A DNA stretch of 64,000 bases from Enterobacter kobei (GCF_001729765.1 NZ_CP017181.1:1550001-1614000); one strand, 5' to 3'. Shown: positions 33,237 to 40,519, numbered from the stretch's first letter. The notes: generated by a model from the letters alone, not told the origin. Translations and numbers: made by a program.

Positions 33237-33615
33237 CAGATCCCTCCATTTCATGACCCTCCGTTTTCGGAGCCTCCACTTTTTGTTTTTTGACGAACTC
33301 AACCAGCTCAGAAATGAGCTCGTCGATTAACTCCTTCCCGCTATCCGTAAGGAATTCACCGCTGCCATTAACATCAACAGCGCTGCTGTAAATTCCCTTG
33401 ATAGCTTTTACGCCTTCGACATTCCCGTACTCACTGATCGCAAGCCTTTCGAATTTTCTCAATAATCCATCAAGAAGAATCTCTGTTAACTCGACCGTGT
33501 TAATGCCGCCTTTATTGAGCTTAATAACAAGGCAGTTACTGCCTGTTTTACGCTGGTGGCGTAATAACGCTGCTTTTAAAATTCGGCGGCGATATGTCTC
33601 GATTAATTTATCCAT
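33208..33615 (-). CDS. Phage early protein of unknown function, acidic C-terminus
   Basis: A 135-residue protein I cannot assign. The N-terminus is basic (MDKLIETYRRRILKAALLRH), the middle has KGGINTVELTEILLDGLLRKFER, and the last 40 residues are acidic and Ser-rich (KTEGHEMEGSDGSYSDTNS), a split charge pattern. It overlaps the ParE-like gene by 29 bases and the upstream 74-residue gene by 8 bases. Position directly before the ParE-like gene makes it a possible partner, which is speculation. Confidence 0.65.
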   Translation of the reverse strand: MDKLIETYRRRILKAALLRHQRKTGSNCLVIKLNKGGINTVELTEILLDGLLRKFERLAISEYGNVEGVKAIKGIYSSAVDVNGSGEFLTDSGKELIDELISELVEFVKKQKVEAPKTEGHEMEGSDGSYSDTNS

Positions 33616-33832
33616 TGCGGCGAGCCTCCTCCTCTAAGCTCATAACAATTTCCTCTTCTTTTTCGGTCCAATCATGAATTTCTCCAGCAATGTCATAAAC
33701 AAGAGAGCAAATAGTTTTAAGTTGGAAATGGTCCAGTTTGTCGTGATATTCAAATAATGTTTGCGATAAACCAGCCAGTTGCTCGGCTTTGATGTTCACA
33801 ACCTGAATGTCTTGCCTTTTTAATAAGCTCAT
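33608..33832 (-). CDS. Small acidic phage early protein
   Basis: A 74-residue protein without recognised family. It is acidic at the C-terminus (DWTEKEEEIVMSLEEEARRN) and mostly helical. It begins two bases after the stop of the 35-residue gene upstream and overlaps the following gene by 8 bases, so it is one of a string of coupled small leftward genes. Confidence 0.65.
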   Translation of the reverse strand: MSLLKRQDIQVVNIKAEQLAGLSQTLFEYHDKLDHFQLKTICSLVYDIAGEIHDWTEKEEEIVMSLEEEARRNG

Positions 33833-33834
33833 AA

Positions 33835-33942
33835 TTACCGACCATATGCTTTTTTAAGATAAAGACGAGCGATTACCTCGTAACCGCAGGCCGCATAAAG
33901 GCATGCTGTTCTATATGCCGATTTATCAATGATGAAAGTCAT
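33835..33942 (-). CDS. 35-residue protein coupled to the S24 gene
   Basis: A short frame starts at ATG 33942, which overlaps the stop of the S24-domain gene as ATGA, and ends TAA two bases before the next ATG. The product begins MTFIIDKSAYRTACLYAACG and ends with a basic tail KKAYGR. It fills the gap between neighbours exactly, which is the main support. Residues 9-29 (AYRTACLYAACGYEVIARLYL) form an amphipathic, partly hydrophobic helix, so membrane or protein binding is possible. Function unknown. Confidence 0.6.
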   Translation of the reverse strand: MTFIIDKSAYRTACLYAACGYEVIARLYLKKAYGR

Positions 33943-34325
33943 ACGAAGCGTCTCACAGCCAAAGAAGCCACCACCCGACCGTGAATTTTGCTTTCTTTCT
34001 GTTCATCGGTATTAAGGGTGAAAGTTTCGTAATGATGGTTATCAGAAATGATTTTTAATGAGCCATCAGCTAATGGCTCAATTCTCTTAATGAAAAGGCA
34101 TGGGAGACCAAAAGCATCCATTGTGTAAACATAAATGCCAGAGGTAAGCGCACGTCCACCGCAATCAACGAAAGCCACAACCTCACATGGTTCGATGGTC
34201 GGCTGCATTGAATCACCTTCCATCCGGCAGCTTTGAACGCGGTTGCCAAAGTCATTAATGTTGTCAAATCCGAACAGCATTTGAGGTGTTTTAACTGGCT
34301 GATTAATTGCGACGGAATTTTGCAT
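33939..34325 (-). CDS. Stand-alone S24/LexA-type peptidase-fold protein without DNA-binding domain
   Basis: A 128-residue protein (130 if ATG 34331 is used) consisting of little but an S24 domain. The nucleophile motif is MEGDSMQPTI and the catalytic Lys is in LFIKRIE, 41 residues later, a spacing like CI, LexA or UmuD. No helix-turn-helix precedes it and no Ala-Gly or Cys-Gly cleavage site is visible before the Ser. The gene upstream is an HTH-only regulator, so the two might form a split repressor or the S24 part might pair with CI. The second ATG (34325) has AGGA at better spacing. Confidence 0.8.
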   Translation of the reverse strand: MQNSVAINQPVKTPQMLFGFDNINDFGNRVQSCRMEGDSMQPTIEPCEVVAFVDCGGRALTSGIYVYTMDAFGLPCLFIKRIEPLADGSLKIISDNHHYETFTLNTDEQKESKIHGRVVASLAVRRFV

Positions 34326-34391
34326 TTTCATTTCCTAAGGGTGAGTTTGTCCCCACCAAGAAAGGTGTTAATTAAATAATGTTAATTAATT

Positions 34392-34823
34392 TTAAATTTT
34401 GTCGGCTTGCTTGCAGATGGTTTCTTGCAAGTCGTCTAATTTTTCATAAACGATAGTTAGTGTACCGATAGCCGACAATTCCGGAGGCATGCAATCCATA
34501 GCGTTAGATAAAGCCATTCTGCAATTGCCAATATCAGCAGACCATGAGTTAAGTTGATTGGACGTTATAATACTTGTTGGTTCTGTAAATTCACCGCACT
34601 GCTCGTTGCCTGAAATGAGCCACAGAACATCAGAATGAAGAATGTTAGCCAATTGGATTAACTGGTCAGCAAACGGAACTGTTTTTTCCGTTTCCCAGTT
34701 GTTAATGGTTTCGGTTGTTAAACCAAGATGATCAGCCAAAAAATCCTGAGAGAGTCGAAGCGAAGATCTTTGATTTAATATTCTTTTGCCGATGGTTTTG
34801 GCTACGGTGATTTGAGTATTCAT
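34392..34823 (-). CDS. XRE-family HTH regulator, first gene of the leftward operon
   Basis: A 143-residue protein with an HTH_3 domain at about residues 10-65 (QRSSLRLSQDFLADHLGL, then TTETINNWETEKTVP), followed by an 80-residue helical C-terminal part with no peptidase motif. It is the first gene after the OL operators, where lambda has N, and is followed 66 bases later by the S24-domain gene. It could be a second repressor, an antirepressor or a delayed early regulator. RBS GGAGCC lies upstream of the ATG. Confidence 0.8.
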   Translation of the reverse strand: MNTQITVAKTIGKRILNQRSSLRLSQDFLADHLGLTTETINNWETEKTVPFADQLIQLANILHSDVLWLISGNEQCGEFTEPTSIITSNQLNSWSADIGNCRMALSNAMDCMPPELSAIGTLTIVYEKLDDLQETICKQADKI

Positions 34824-34856
34824 TTCATTGGCTCCATTGTTTGCCGATGAATGAAC

Positions 34857-34873
34857 TTTATCTCAAAGATAAA
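34857..34873. promoter_or_regulatory. CI operator OL1-like
   Basis: TTTATC-TCAAA-GATAAA is a perfect 17-bp inverted repeat with six-base arms and a five-base spacer. The same architecture occurs three times between cI and cro. It lies 34 bases upstream of the leftward HTH gene. Confidence 0.75.
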
Positions 34874-34881
34874 TTTTGGTA

Positions 34882-34898
34882 AATATCTTTTTGATAAA
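34882..34898. promoter_or_regulatory. CI operator OL2-like
   Basis: AATATC-TTTTT-GATAAA fits the 17-bp operator pattern with 4 of 6 and 6 of 6 half-site matches, 25 bp centre to centre from the first OL site. Confidence 0.6.
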
Positions 34899-34914
34899 TT
34901 ATGATAAATTAATA

Positions 34915-34931
34915 GTTATACCTTTGATATA
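34915..34931. promoter_or_regulatory. possible CI operator OL3-like
   Basis: GTTATA-CCTTT-GATATA fits the operator pattern with 4 of 6 and 5 of 6 half-site matches. It is the weakest of the three OL sites. Confidence 0.4.
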
Positions 34932-34958
34932 TATGGTAAATTATTTTGTGCAGGGCAT

Positions 34959-34985
34959 AAAAAAACCAGCCGAAGCTGGTTTTTT
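34959..34985 (-). terminator. cI terminator
   Basis: ACCAGC/GCTGGT stem with CGAA loop flanked by A tract and T tract on either side, 14 bases after the cI stop. It separates cI from the OL promoter region and can act on both strands. Confidence 0.85.
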
Positions 34986-34998
34986 ATATGTATGAGTC

Positions 34999-35718
34999 TC
35001 AACCCAAACGGTTGTATGACATTTGCCATCTACCGACAACTAAGCCCTGAATGTGAAACTCGCTTTGATCAGTTTCAGATACAAACCATTTTTCGTAAGT
35101 TGAATTATCGCTGATGACTACCAGCTTGTCCTTAAGCAGCTGTAAGCGTTTGATATGAAAGTTGTCTCCATAAACGAACGCATAAATCCCATCACCTATC
35201 AACCGGTTTACCGTAACGTCTATAACGACAAGATCCCCAGGGAAAATAGTCCCGAGCATGCTATCTCCGACAACCGTGCAGATTTTCAGGGAGGTAGGGC
35301 TACGCCCACCAAACATCCTTTTAGCTTCCTCTGGATCAAGTTCAATCGATTTAACTATTTCAGGATAGTCCATGTTCATCCTGCCACTTCCGCAACTGAA
35401 CTCAGTGTCCATCACCTCAATTCGGTATTGTTGCTGATTTTTTGTCAGTGGATTTATGAAAAAGTTAGGCTTGGTACCAGATGCATCAACATCTGCTCTC
35501 TTTGAATCCATCCAGCCATGGGGCAGGCCCATACTTGATTCAATTCTCCTAGCTATTATGTCGCCAATGTTACGAGAGGCGTTAGAGCCAGATAACTGAC
35601 TCAGTTGAGAAGGGGGTATACCAATTTTTTCAGCAATTTGTGCCTTGGTATAACCTTCCACGATGTACTCACCAATCAACCTGTTTAGGTTCTGGCGTCG
35701 AATGTTTTTTATGTCCAT
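34999..35718 (-). CDS. cI: CI-type prophage repressor
   Basis: A 239-residue repressor. The N-terminal HTH (about residues 10-60; GYTKAQIAEKIGIPPSQLSQL) is followed by a linker and an S24 autoprotease domain with candidate cleavage site Cys109-Gly110, nucleophile Ser153 in VVGDSML and Lys190 in FHIKRL. RecA-stimulated self-cleavage after DNA damage would induce the prophage. ATG 35718 has GGGAG nine bases upstream; a frame extending to 35871 crosses the operators and is rejected. Divergent cro and three 17-bp operators lie immediately upstream, as in lambda. Confidence 0.92.
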   Translation of the reverse strand: MDIKNIRRQNLNRLIGEYIVEGYTKAQIAEKIGIPPSQLSQLSGSNASRNIGDIIARRIESSMGLPHGWMDSKRADVDASGTKPNFFINPLTKNQQQYRIEVMDTEFSCGSGRMNMDYPEIVKSIELDPEEAKRMFGGRSPTSLKICTVVGDSMLGTIFPGDLVVIDVTVNRLIGDGIYAFVYGDNFHIKRLQLLKDKLVVISDNSTYEKWFVSETDQSEFHIQGLVVGRWQMSYNRLG

Positions 35719-35736
35719 GACCAAATACTCCCACTT

Positions 35737-35753
35737 TTTAGCAATATGATAAA
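35737..35753. promoter_or_regulatory. CI/Cro operator OR3-like
   Basis: TTTAGC-AATAT-GATAAA matches the 17-bp operator with 5 of 6 and 6 of 6 half-site bases. It is the copy nearest cI and could control the repressor's own promoter. Confidence 0.65.
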
Positions 35754-35775
35754 TACCCAATTTGATAAATTTATC

Positions 35776-35804
35776 TTGCCTCATAGTTATCGTAAAGATA
35801 AACT
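35776..35804 (+). promoter_or_regulatory. candidate rightward early promoter pR
   Basis: TTGCCT (35776-35781) and TAAACT (35799-35804) with a 17-bp spacer point towards cro. The middle OR operator lies inside the spacer and -10, so repressor binding would block it. Confidence 0.6.
35786..35802. promoter_or_regulatory. CI/Cro operator OR2-like
   Basis: GTTATC-GTAAA-GATAAA, 11 of 12 half-site matches to the consensus TTTATC-N5-GATAAA. Confidence 0.7.
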
Positions 35805-35820
35805 TTACCAAAATGATAAA
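35804..35820. promoter_or_regulatory. CI/Cro operator OR1-like
   Basis: TTTACC-AAAAT-GATAAA, 11 of 12 half-site matches; 18 bp centre to centre from OR2 and 14 bases before the cro start. Confidence 0.7.
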
Positions 35821-35833
35821 TTGAGGTGTGGGT

Positions 35834-36064
35834 ATGGAAAACGAACTTCTTTCCTGGCGTCGTGCTTCCACTAAAGAAGAGTGGCACGCTTTGGCAGTTA
35901 AGAGCGGTACATCAACAGGATATTTGAATCTTATTGCCTACGGATACAGAAATGCGTCACCAAAACTTGCAACTTCTATTGAAGCAGCAAGTAGAACTTT
36001 TGTGGGTAAAAAACCCCTCAAGCGAGAAATGCTTGTTTTCCCACATCCGGGCAATGAGGTGTGA
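35834..36064 (+). CDS. cro: Cro-like/YdaS-type regulator
   Basis: A 76-residue protein with a YdaS/Cro-type HTH: KEEWHALAVKSGTSTGYLNL, then IAYGYRNASPKLATSIEAAS. It is the first rightward early gene, divergent from cI, so it should oppose CI at the shared operators. ATG 35834 was preferred to the GTG two codons earlier because of GAGGTG spacing. It is followed one base later by alternative starts of the next gene. Confidence 0.85.
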   Translation: MENELLSWRRASTKEEWHALAVKSGTSTGYLNLIAYGYRNASPKLATSIEAASRTFVGKKPLKREMLVFPHPGNEV

Positions 36065-36089
36065 CATGTCACGGCATGCTGGAGGAATC

Positions 36090-36386
36090 ATGAATCACTC
36101 TGACTTCGTACGTAAATATACATTCGATAACCCACTTCAGCGGTTGGTCATGCTTCGCATTTTGATGGGCGGATCTATGGATGGAGAGGGGGAGCGAGTT
36201 ATCGATCATCAGGTCCTGGCTGAATTCTGTTGCTGCTCAAAACAAGCCATGTTTAAGGAGATCGAGGCACTTGAACGCGCAGCTTGCCTGAAAGTGAGAA
36301 AAATTGGTGCCCACGATACAGGCCTTAAAACTCGGATTGAGCCAGCTCGCGGCTACACAATCACGCCAGTTCAGGAGTTTGTATGA
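36090..36386 (+). CDS. Phage protein in the cII position, winged-helix-like
   Basis: A 98-residue protein with a likely winged-helix section: VLAEFCCCSKQAMFKEIEALERAACLKVRK. It occupies the position of lambda cII between cro and O, but I see no CII similarity. ATG 36090 follows GGAGGAATC; ATG 36066, directly after the cro stop, is a possible alternative adding eight residues. It ends with a four-base overlap on the O-like gene, so it is coupled to the replication genes. Confidence 0.7.
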   Translation: MNHSDFVRKYTFDNPLQRLVMLRILMGGSMDGEGERVIDHQVLAEFCCCSKQAMFKEIEALERAACLKVRKIGAHDTGLKTRIEPARGYTITPVQEFV

Positions 36387-37294
36387 GTAGCAAAATTCTC
36401 GGTAACGTCTGGGACGCATGCGCCGCGCATGACATTAAGGGTGCCAAACTGGTGATTATGGCTCGCCTGGCTGACTACTCGAATGATGAAGGTGTCTGCT
36501 ATCCGAGTGTTGAGACCATCTGCCGCCAGTTGGGTCTGGGGGAAAGCACGGTCAGGACCGCTATTGCAGAACTTGAGTCTGCCGGTTGGCTGCGTCGTGA
36601 ATTCCGCCGTAAAGGTAATCGCAACACGTCCAATCTTTATTATTTGAATGCTGATCGTCTCGAGGCTCTGGCACGCATTGAGAAAGACAAAGTGGCAGCG
36701 CTGAAACAGCAGCGCAGGGCTAACGGTTTTCACCCGTCAGATTCTGAACCTTCAAATTCTGAACCGTCAGGTTCTGGATGTTCAAACGGTTTTCACCCTT
36801 CAGTATCTGACAAAAATGGTGTTTTCACCCGTCAGAATCTGACCCCAGATCCACAAGTAAATTCAAAACATGATCCACAAGTAAATTCAAAACAAGAATC
36901 ACAAGATATTGGCGCATGTGGGAAAGTCCATTCTGAAAATCGCTCTTCCAAAGAGAACTATTCCAACGAGTTCGAGCAGGCCTGGCAGGCATACCCTAAA
37001 CGTGCTGGCGGTAATTCTAAAGCTGCTGCCTGGAAAGCCTGGAAAGCTCGAATCAAAGACGGTGTTACCACTGTGGCAATGCTGGATGGCGTAAATCGCT
37101 ATGCGGCATATGTCCGCGCAACCGGTAGCGCCGGAACGCAGTACGTGAAACAGGCGGCGACCTTCTTTGGTCCCGATCGGCATTTCGATGAGTCATGGCA
37201 GGCGCCTGCAGTTGCGGCAAGCGGTCGATCTGGGGGACTGCCGGTTTCGGGGTTTAGTGAACAAGACTATGGCCAATCAGACTGCAACTGGTAA
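36383..37294 (+). CDS. O-like phage replication initiator
   Basis: A 303-residue protein. The N-terminal domain (about 15-95) is a winged helix of the HTH_36 type: CYPSVETICRQLGLGESTVR, then TAIAELESAGWLRRE. The central, Ser- and Asn-rich stretch (about 113-185) is low complexity because it encodes the repeat array of the origin. The C-terminal part (about 195-275; EFEQAWQAYPKRAGGNSKAA and YVKQAATFFG) is typical of phage replication proteins next to helicase loaders. It would bind the iterons and recruit the loader and helicase encoded downstream. Confidence 0.85.
   Translation: MSSKILGNVWDACAAHDIKGAKLVIMARLADYSNDEGVCYPSVETICRQLGLGESTVRTAIAELESAGWLRREFRRKGNRNTSNLYYLNADRLEALARIEKDKVAALKQQRRANGFHPSDSEPSNSEPSGSGCSNGFHPSVSDKNGVFTRQNLTPDPQVNSKHDPQVNSKQESQDIGACGKVHSENRSSKENYSNEFEQAWQAYPKRAGGNSKAAAWKAWKARIKDGVTTVAMLDGVNRYAAYVRATGSAGTQYVKQAATFFGPDRHFDESWQAPAVAASGRSGGLPVSGFSEQDYGQSDCNW
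36727..36842. repeat. phage replication origin iterons inside the O-like gene
   Basis: Three copies of TTTTCACCC(G/T)TCAGNNTCTGA start at 36727, 36790 and 36822, and a shorter fourth copy (CCGTCAGGTTCTGG, 36764-36777) lies between the first two. Spacings of the shared TCAG core are 30, 33 and 32 bp, about three helical turns each. The third copy is in a different reading frame from the first two, so the repeat is kept as DNA. Lambda ori also has four iterons inside O. Confidence 0.75.
36848..36894. repeat. AT-rich tandem repeat next to the iterons
   Basis: Two identical 23-base units with a 24-base period (GATCCACAAGTAAATTC core; 36848-36870 and 36872-36894) follow the iterons directly. In lambda an AT-rich block at the same place melts first. 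The repeats are in frame and encode DPQVNSKH/DPQVNSKQ. Confidence 0.6.
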
Positions 37295-37309
37295 GCAGGA
37301 GAAATCACA

Positions 37310-38191
37310 ATGCTGAGTATTAAACAACGCGAAGAAAGGGAAGCTCTGGTGGCAAAGCGCGAAGGGCTTCGTGAAGAACTGGCGTTTGCTGTTGAACATA
37401 AAAAACCGTGGCAGTGGGGAAGCTGGGAGTCAGGGAACGTCCACGCCGCCGCCTGTGAAAAACATGGTGATTATCAGCGTATTTCCCTCACTGGAAAAGC
37501 CTATCGAGGCGTTGAAAATGTTAAGCACTCCCAATGCCCGGAGTGTGTGAAAGCGGAACTCGCTGGCATTGAATCCAGTCTGCGTACATTGCGAGTAGCC
37601 GACCTGATAGACAATGCTGGGATTGCACGACGGTTCGAAGCATGTGAATTCGATAACTACCATTCCATCAATCAGGATGCCGCCAAAAATCTCGCGGCTT
37701 GTCAGCGTTATGCCAGTAGCTGGCCTGAGCGACTTAATGCCGGTACCGGGCTTGTTATGACCGGCAATTGCGGCACCGGCAAAAACCACCTGGCAGTGGC
37801 TATGGCAAAGAGCATCATCCGCGATCACCTTGCGAATGTGGAAATCACCGATGTCATGCGCCTAACCCGGGCGGTAAAAAGCACATGGCGCCACAATGCC
37901 GAAATGACCGAGGAAGACGTCATTGAACGCTTTGCTTCACTGGATCTGCTGATTATCGACGAAGTTGGTGTTCAGTTCGGCAGCCCGACTGAAATGACCA
38001 TCCTGCAGGAAATTATCAATGCCCGGTACGAAAGCATTTTGCCAACCATCCTGATCAGCAATCTCACATTTGACCAGCTGAAAGAGACTATTGGTGAGCG
38101 AATCGTGGACCGGGTTACAGATGGTGGCCGCAACCGTCTGGCATTTGGCTGGGGAAGTTTCCGTGCCATCGCGTCAGGAGTTGTAGCATGA
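37310..38191 (+). CDS. DnaC-type helicase loader
   Basis: A 293-residue AAA+ ATPase of the DnaC/IstB family. Walker A is GNCGTGKN (residues 152-159, with the Asn also found in E. coli DnaC), Walker B is LDLLIIDEVGV and a sensor-2-like arginine lies in GERIVDRVTDGG. A CPEC pair near residue 80 may bind zinc. It should load the phage or host DnaB helicase at the iteron origin. RBS CAGGAG precedes the ATG. It overlaps the helicase gene by four bases. Confidence 0.9.
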   Translation: MLSIKQREEREALVAKREGLREELAFAVEHKKPWQWGSWESGNVHAAACEKHGDYQRISLTGKAYRGVENVKHSQCPECVKAELAGIESSLRTLRVADLIDNAGIARRFEACEFDNYHSINQDAAKNLAACQRYASSWPERLNAGTGLVMTGNCGTGKNHLAVAMAKSIIRDHLANVEITDVMRLTRAVKSTWRHNAEMTEEDVIERFASLDLLIIDEVGVQFGSPTEMTILQEIINARYESILPTILISNLTFDQLKETIGERIVDRVTDGGRNRLAFGWGSFRAIASGVVA

Positions 38192-39567
38192 CTCCTGTCT
38201 GGAAAAATGAAGATCTGGAAGGTGCGGTGATCGGCGCAATTTTTCTGCGTGGAGCCGACCCTGAGGTACTGGATATTCTTTCCAGGGTGCCGGCCACCGC
38301 TTTCTCGGTACCGCAGTATCGGGAAATATATACTGGGATCTGCCGTCAGGCGCGTGGAGCTGGCGTTATTGACCCTGTACTGCTCTGCGAAAACATGCCA
38401 AAGCACAGCGCAATCATTATGGATTCGAGCCGTATCGCATGGGCCAAGTCAGCGCTTGTGTCATACGTTGCCACGCTTGAGCGTAATGCAGCTGTTCGTG
38501 ATGCCGAAGCTGTGATTGAAAGGGCGCTGGCTGATCTACGGAGTGCTCACAATGGTGATGCGGCTTTATCGGCATTCAGGGCTGCACAGAACAGCATTGC
38601 CGCAATTTCTCTCGAAGAAAAGACCGTTCAGCCAGTTCATATAGACGACATTCTTCCTGCTGTAGTGGATCGGGTAGATGCACGCAACCGCGGCCTCGAA
38701 GAAGCCAGAAGCCTCATGACGGGCATTGAAGAGCTTGATGCAAAGACTGGAGGCATTGAACCAACAGACCTGGTGTTTATCGCTGCGCGGCCGTCGATGG
38801 GTAAAACTGAATTGGCGCTGGATATCATCGACAAAGTTTCTGAGCAGGGCCGCGGTGTGCTGTTCTTCAGCATGGAAATGCCAAATATCCAGATCGGTGA
38901 GCGAATGGTATCTGCTGCGGGTGGTATGTCTGTTTCACGCCTGAAAAAGGCTGCTGATTTTGAGGATGAGGACTGGGCCAGGCTGACAAATGGTGTAGAA
39001 CGGCTGACTGGTCGTAGCATCTGGATGGTTGATTCCACCGATCTGACAGTAGATCAGATTCAACAGATAGCTACCCGCCTGCAACTGGCGCATCCGGAAA
39101 TAGCGCTGGTGGTGGTGGATTATCTGGCACTCATCAAAATCGAAAGCACTGCACGATATGACCTTGCCGTCGGCGAAGTGTCAAAAGGACTAAAACGTCT
39201 GGCTAAATCTAATAAAACGCCGGTGCTTGCCCTGAGCCAGCTTTCTCGTGGCGTTGAGTCGCGGCCCAATAAGCGTCCGATGAACTCAGACCTCAAAAAT
39301 TCGGGTGAGATTGAAGCGGATGCTGATCTGATCATGATGCTTTACCGAGATGAAGTTTATAACCCTGAGTCGCCAGCGAAGGGGATTGCGGAAATTAACG
39401 TGACTAAACAGCGCAACGGTGAGCTGGGCACGATCTATCGTCGATTCTATAACGGGCACTTCCTGCCAATTGACCAGGAGTTAGCAAAACAACGTTCCGC
39501 GCCGCAGCAGAAAGCCCATACCAGACGTTACTCAAAAGAAAGGCATTCCAGCAATGCAGACTATTAA
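38188..39567 (+). CDS. Replicative DnaB-type DNA helicase
   Basis: A 459-residue helicase with a DnaB N-terminal domain (about 8-105) and a RecA-like motor domain. Walker A is ARPSMGKT (residues 200-207), Walker B is LVVVDYLALI, and the SQLSRGVESRPNKRP motif is a DnaB hallmark. Phage P22 gene 12 is the known precedent for a lambdoid phage with its own DnaB. Translationally coupled to the loader (ATGA overlap). Confidence 0.93.
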   Translation: MTPVWKNEDLEGAVIGAIFLRGADPEVLDILSRVPATAFSVPQYREIYTGICRQARGAGVIDPVLLCENMPKHSAIIMDSSRIAWAKSALVSYVATLERNAAVRDAEAVIERALADLRSAHNGDAALSAFRAAQNSIAAISLEEKTVQPVHIDDILPAVVDRVDARNRGLEEARSLMTGIEELDAKTGGIEPTDLVFIAARPSMGKTELALDIIDKVSEQGRGVLFFSMEMPNIQIGERMVSAAGGMSVSRLKKAADFEDEDWARLTNGVERLTGRSIWMVDSTDLTVDQIQQIATRLQLAHPEIALVVVDYLALIKIESTARYDLAVGEVSKGLKRLAKSNKTPVLALSQLSRGVESRPNKRPMNSDLKNSGEIEADADLIMMLYRDEVYNPESPAKGIAEINVTKQRNGELGTIYRRFYNGHFLPIDQELAKQRSAPQQKAHTRRYSKERHSSNADY

Positions 39568-39594
39568 AAACATCAAAGCAGCGGGGGCAACCTT

Positions 39595-40431
39595 ATGAAG
39601 TTGGAAGCATCACTCAAACATTTCAGCCCTCAGGGAATGCACATCAGCGACGACGTGAAAGGAACTTCTCCGGATCGCCTTACAGGAACAGATGTAATGG
39701 CGGCAATTGGCACCACCAGCAGCCGTGCGCGCTTCGGACTGGCGGCGTTCTTCGGTAAAGCGGGAATCAGCAAAACGGATGAACAGCTCGCAGTTCAGGC
39801 GCTGGCGCGATATGCGATGGATGTCGCACCGAAGAATGTTCGCAAAGCAGCTGGTGGGCAGTTCGGATGGTGCATGCAGATGTTGGCACAATTTGCCTTT
39901 GCTGATTATTCACGTTCGGCGGCTACAAGCGTGACGTGTCACAGCTGCAGTGGTACCGGACGAACAACCCGCGAACAGATTACCCGCAAGGTTTCGTACC
40001 CATGGGGTAAAGCTCCATACTGGGCCTGCCGCTCTCGTGCTGTTCGACCGTCTGACTGGGAGCAGTGGATGGAGGTAACAGAGGTTGTACCGGCGGTCTG
40101 TGATGCTTGCGAAGGCAAGGGAACGATCAGCGCCCGTTGTCGTTGCGGCGGTAAAGGCGAGGTTCTAGACCGCAAGGCCACATGCGAGCGCGGCGCGCCG
40201 GTGTTTAAAACCTGCGAGCGCTGCAGCGGAAATGGATTTTCTGCGGTGCCGTCTACCGCAGCCTATAAAGTGATACTGAAGCGCGTTCCGGATCTGCACG
40301 TCAGAACATGGACTCGCAACTGGAAACCGTTTCTTGAGGCGCTGGTAAGCATTTGTCAGCAGGAGGAGGGAAACGCCGCAAGAGAATTTCAATCTGCAAC
40401 CAGTTTAGGCGAAGAAGGTGACGAAATTTAG
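39595..40431 (+). CDS. Antitermination protein Q-like
   Basis: A 278-residue protein whose C-terminal half carries DnaJ-like CxxCxGxG motifs (CHSCSGTG, CDACEGKG, CRCGGKG, CERCSGNG) expected to bind zinc, as in the lambdoid Q/antiterm family. It is the last rightward early gene and is followed by a late-promoter-and-terminator arrangement. It would let RNA polymerase read through the terminator at 40520 into tRNA, lysis and structural genes. RBS GGGGCAACC is upstream. Confidence 0.85.
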   Translation: MKLEASLKHFSPQGMHISDDVKGTSPDRLTGTDVMAAIGTTSSRARFGLAAFFGKAGISKTDEQLAVQALARYAMDVAPKNVRKAAGGQFGWCMQMLAQFAFADYSRSAATSVTCHSCSGTGRTTREQITRKVSYPWGKAPYWACRSRAVRPSDWEQWMEVTEVVPAVCDACEGKGTISARCRCGGKGEVLDRKATCERGAPVFKTCERCSGNGFSAVPSTAAYKVILKRVPDLHVRTWTRNWKPFLEALVSICQQEEGNAAREFQSATSLGEEGDEI

Positions 40432-40450
40432 CATTATTACGACATAAGGC

Positions 40451-40480
40451 TTGATTTTGTCCGAAGTTGTCGTGTATGCT
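40451..40480 (+). promoter_or_regulatory. candidate late promoter pR'
   Basis: TTGATT (40451-40456) and TATGCT (40475-40480, with TG one base before the -10) are 18 bp apart, directly after the Q-like gene and 40 bases before a strong terminator. This matches the pR'-tR' layout that Q acts on. Confidence 0.55.
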
Positions 40481-40519
40481 TCTAATCATGCGGAGTAACG
40501 CCTGAAAGATTTCAACAAT

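Noticed and set aside
35155..35505. 116-codon plus-strand frame inside cI
   Set aside because: Antisense to a well-supported repressor gene.
36848..36894. Tandem repeat considered as a CRISPR array
   Set aside because: Two 23-base units separated by one base inside a coding gene; no spacers and no cas genes.
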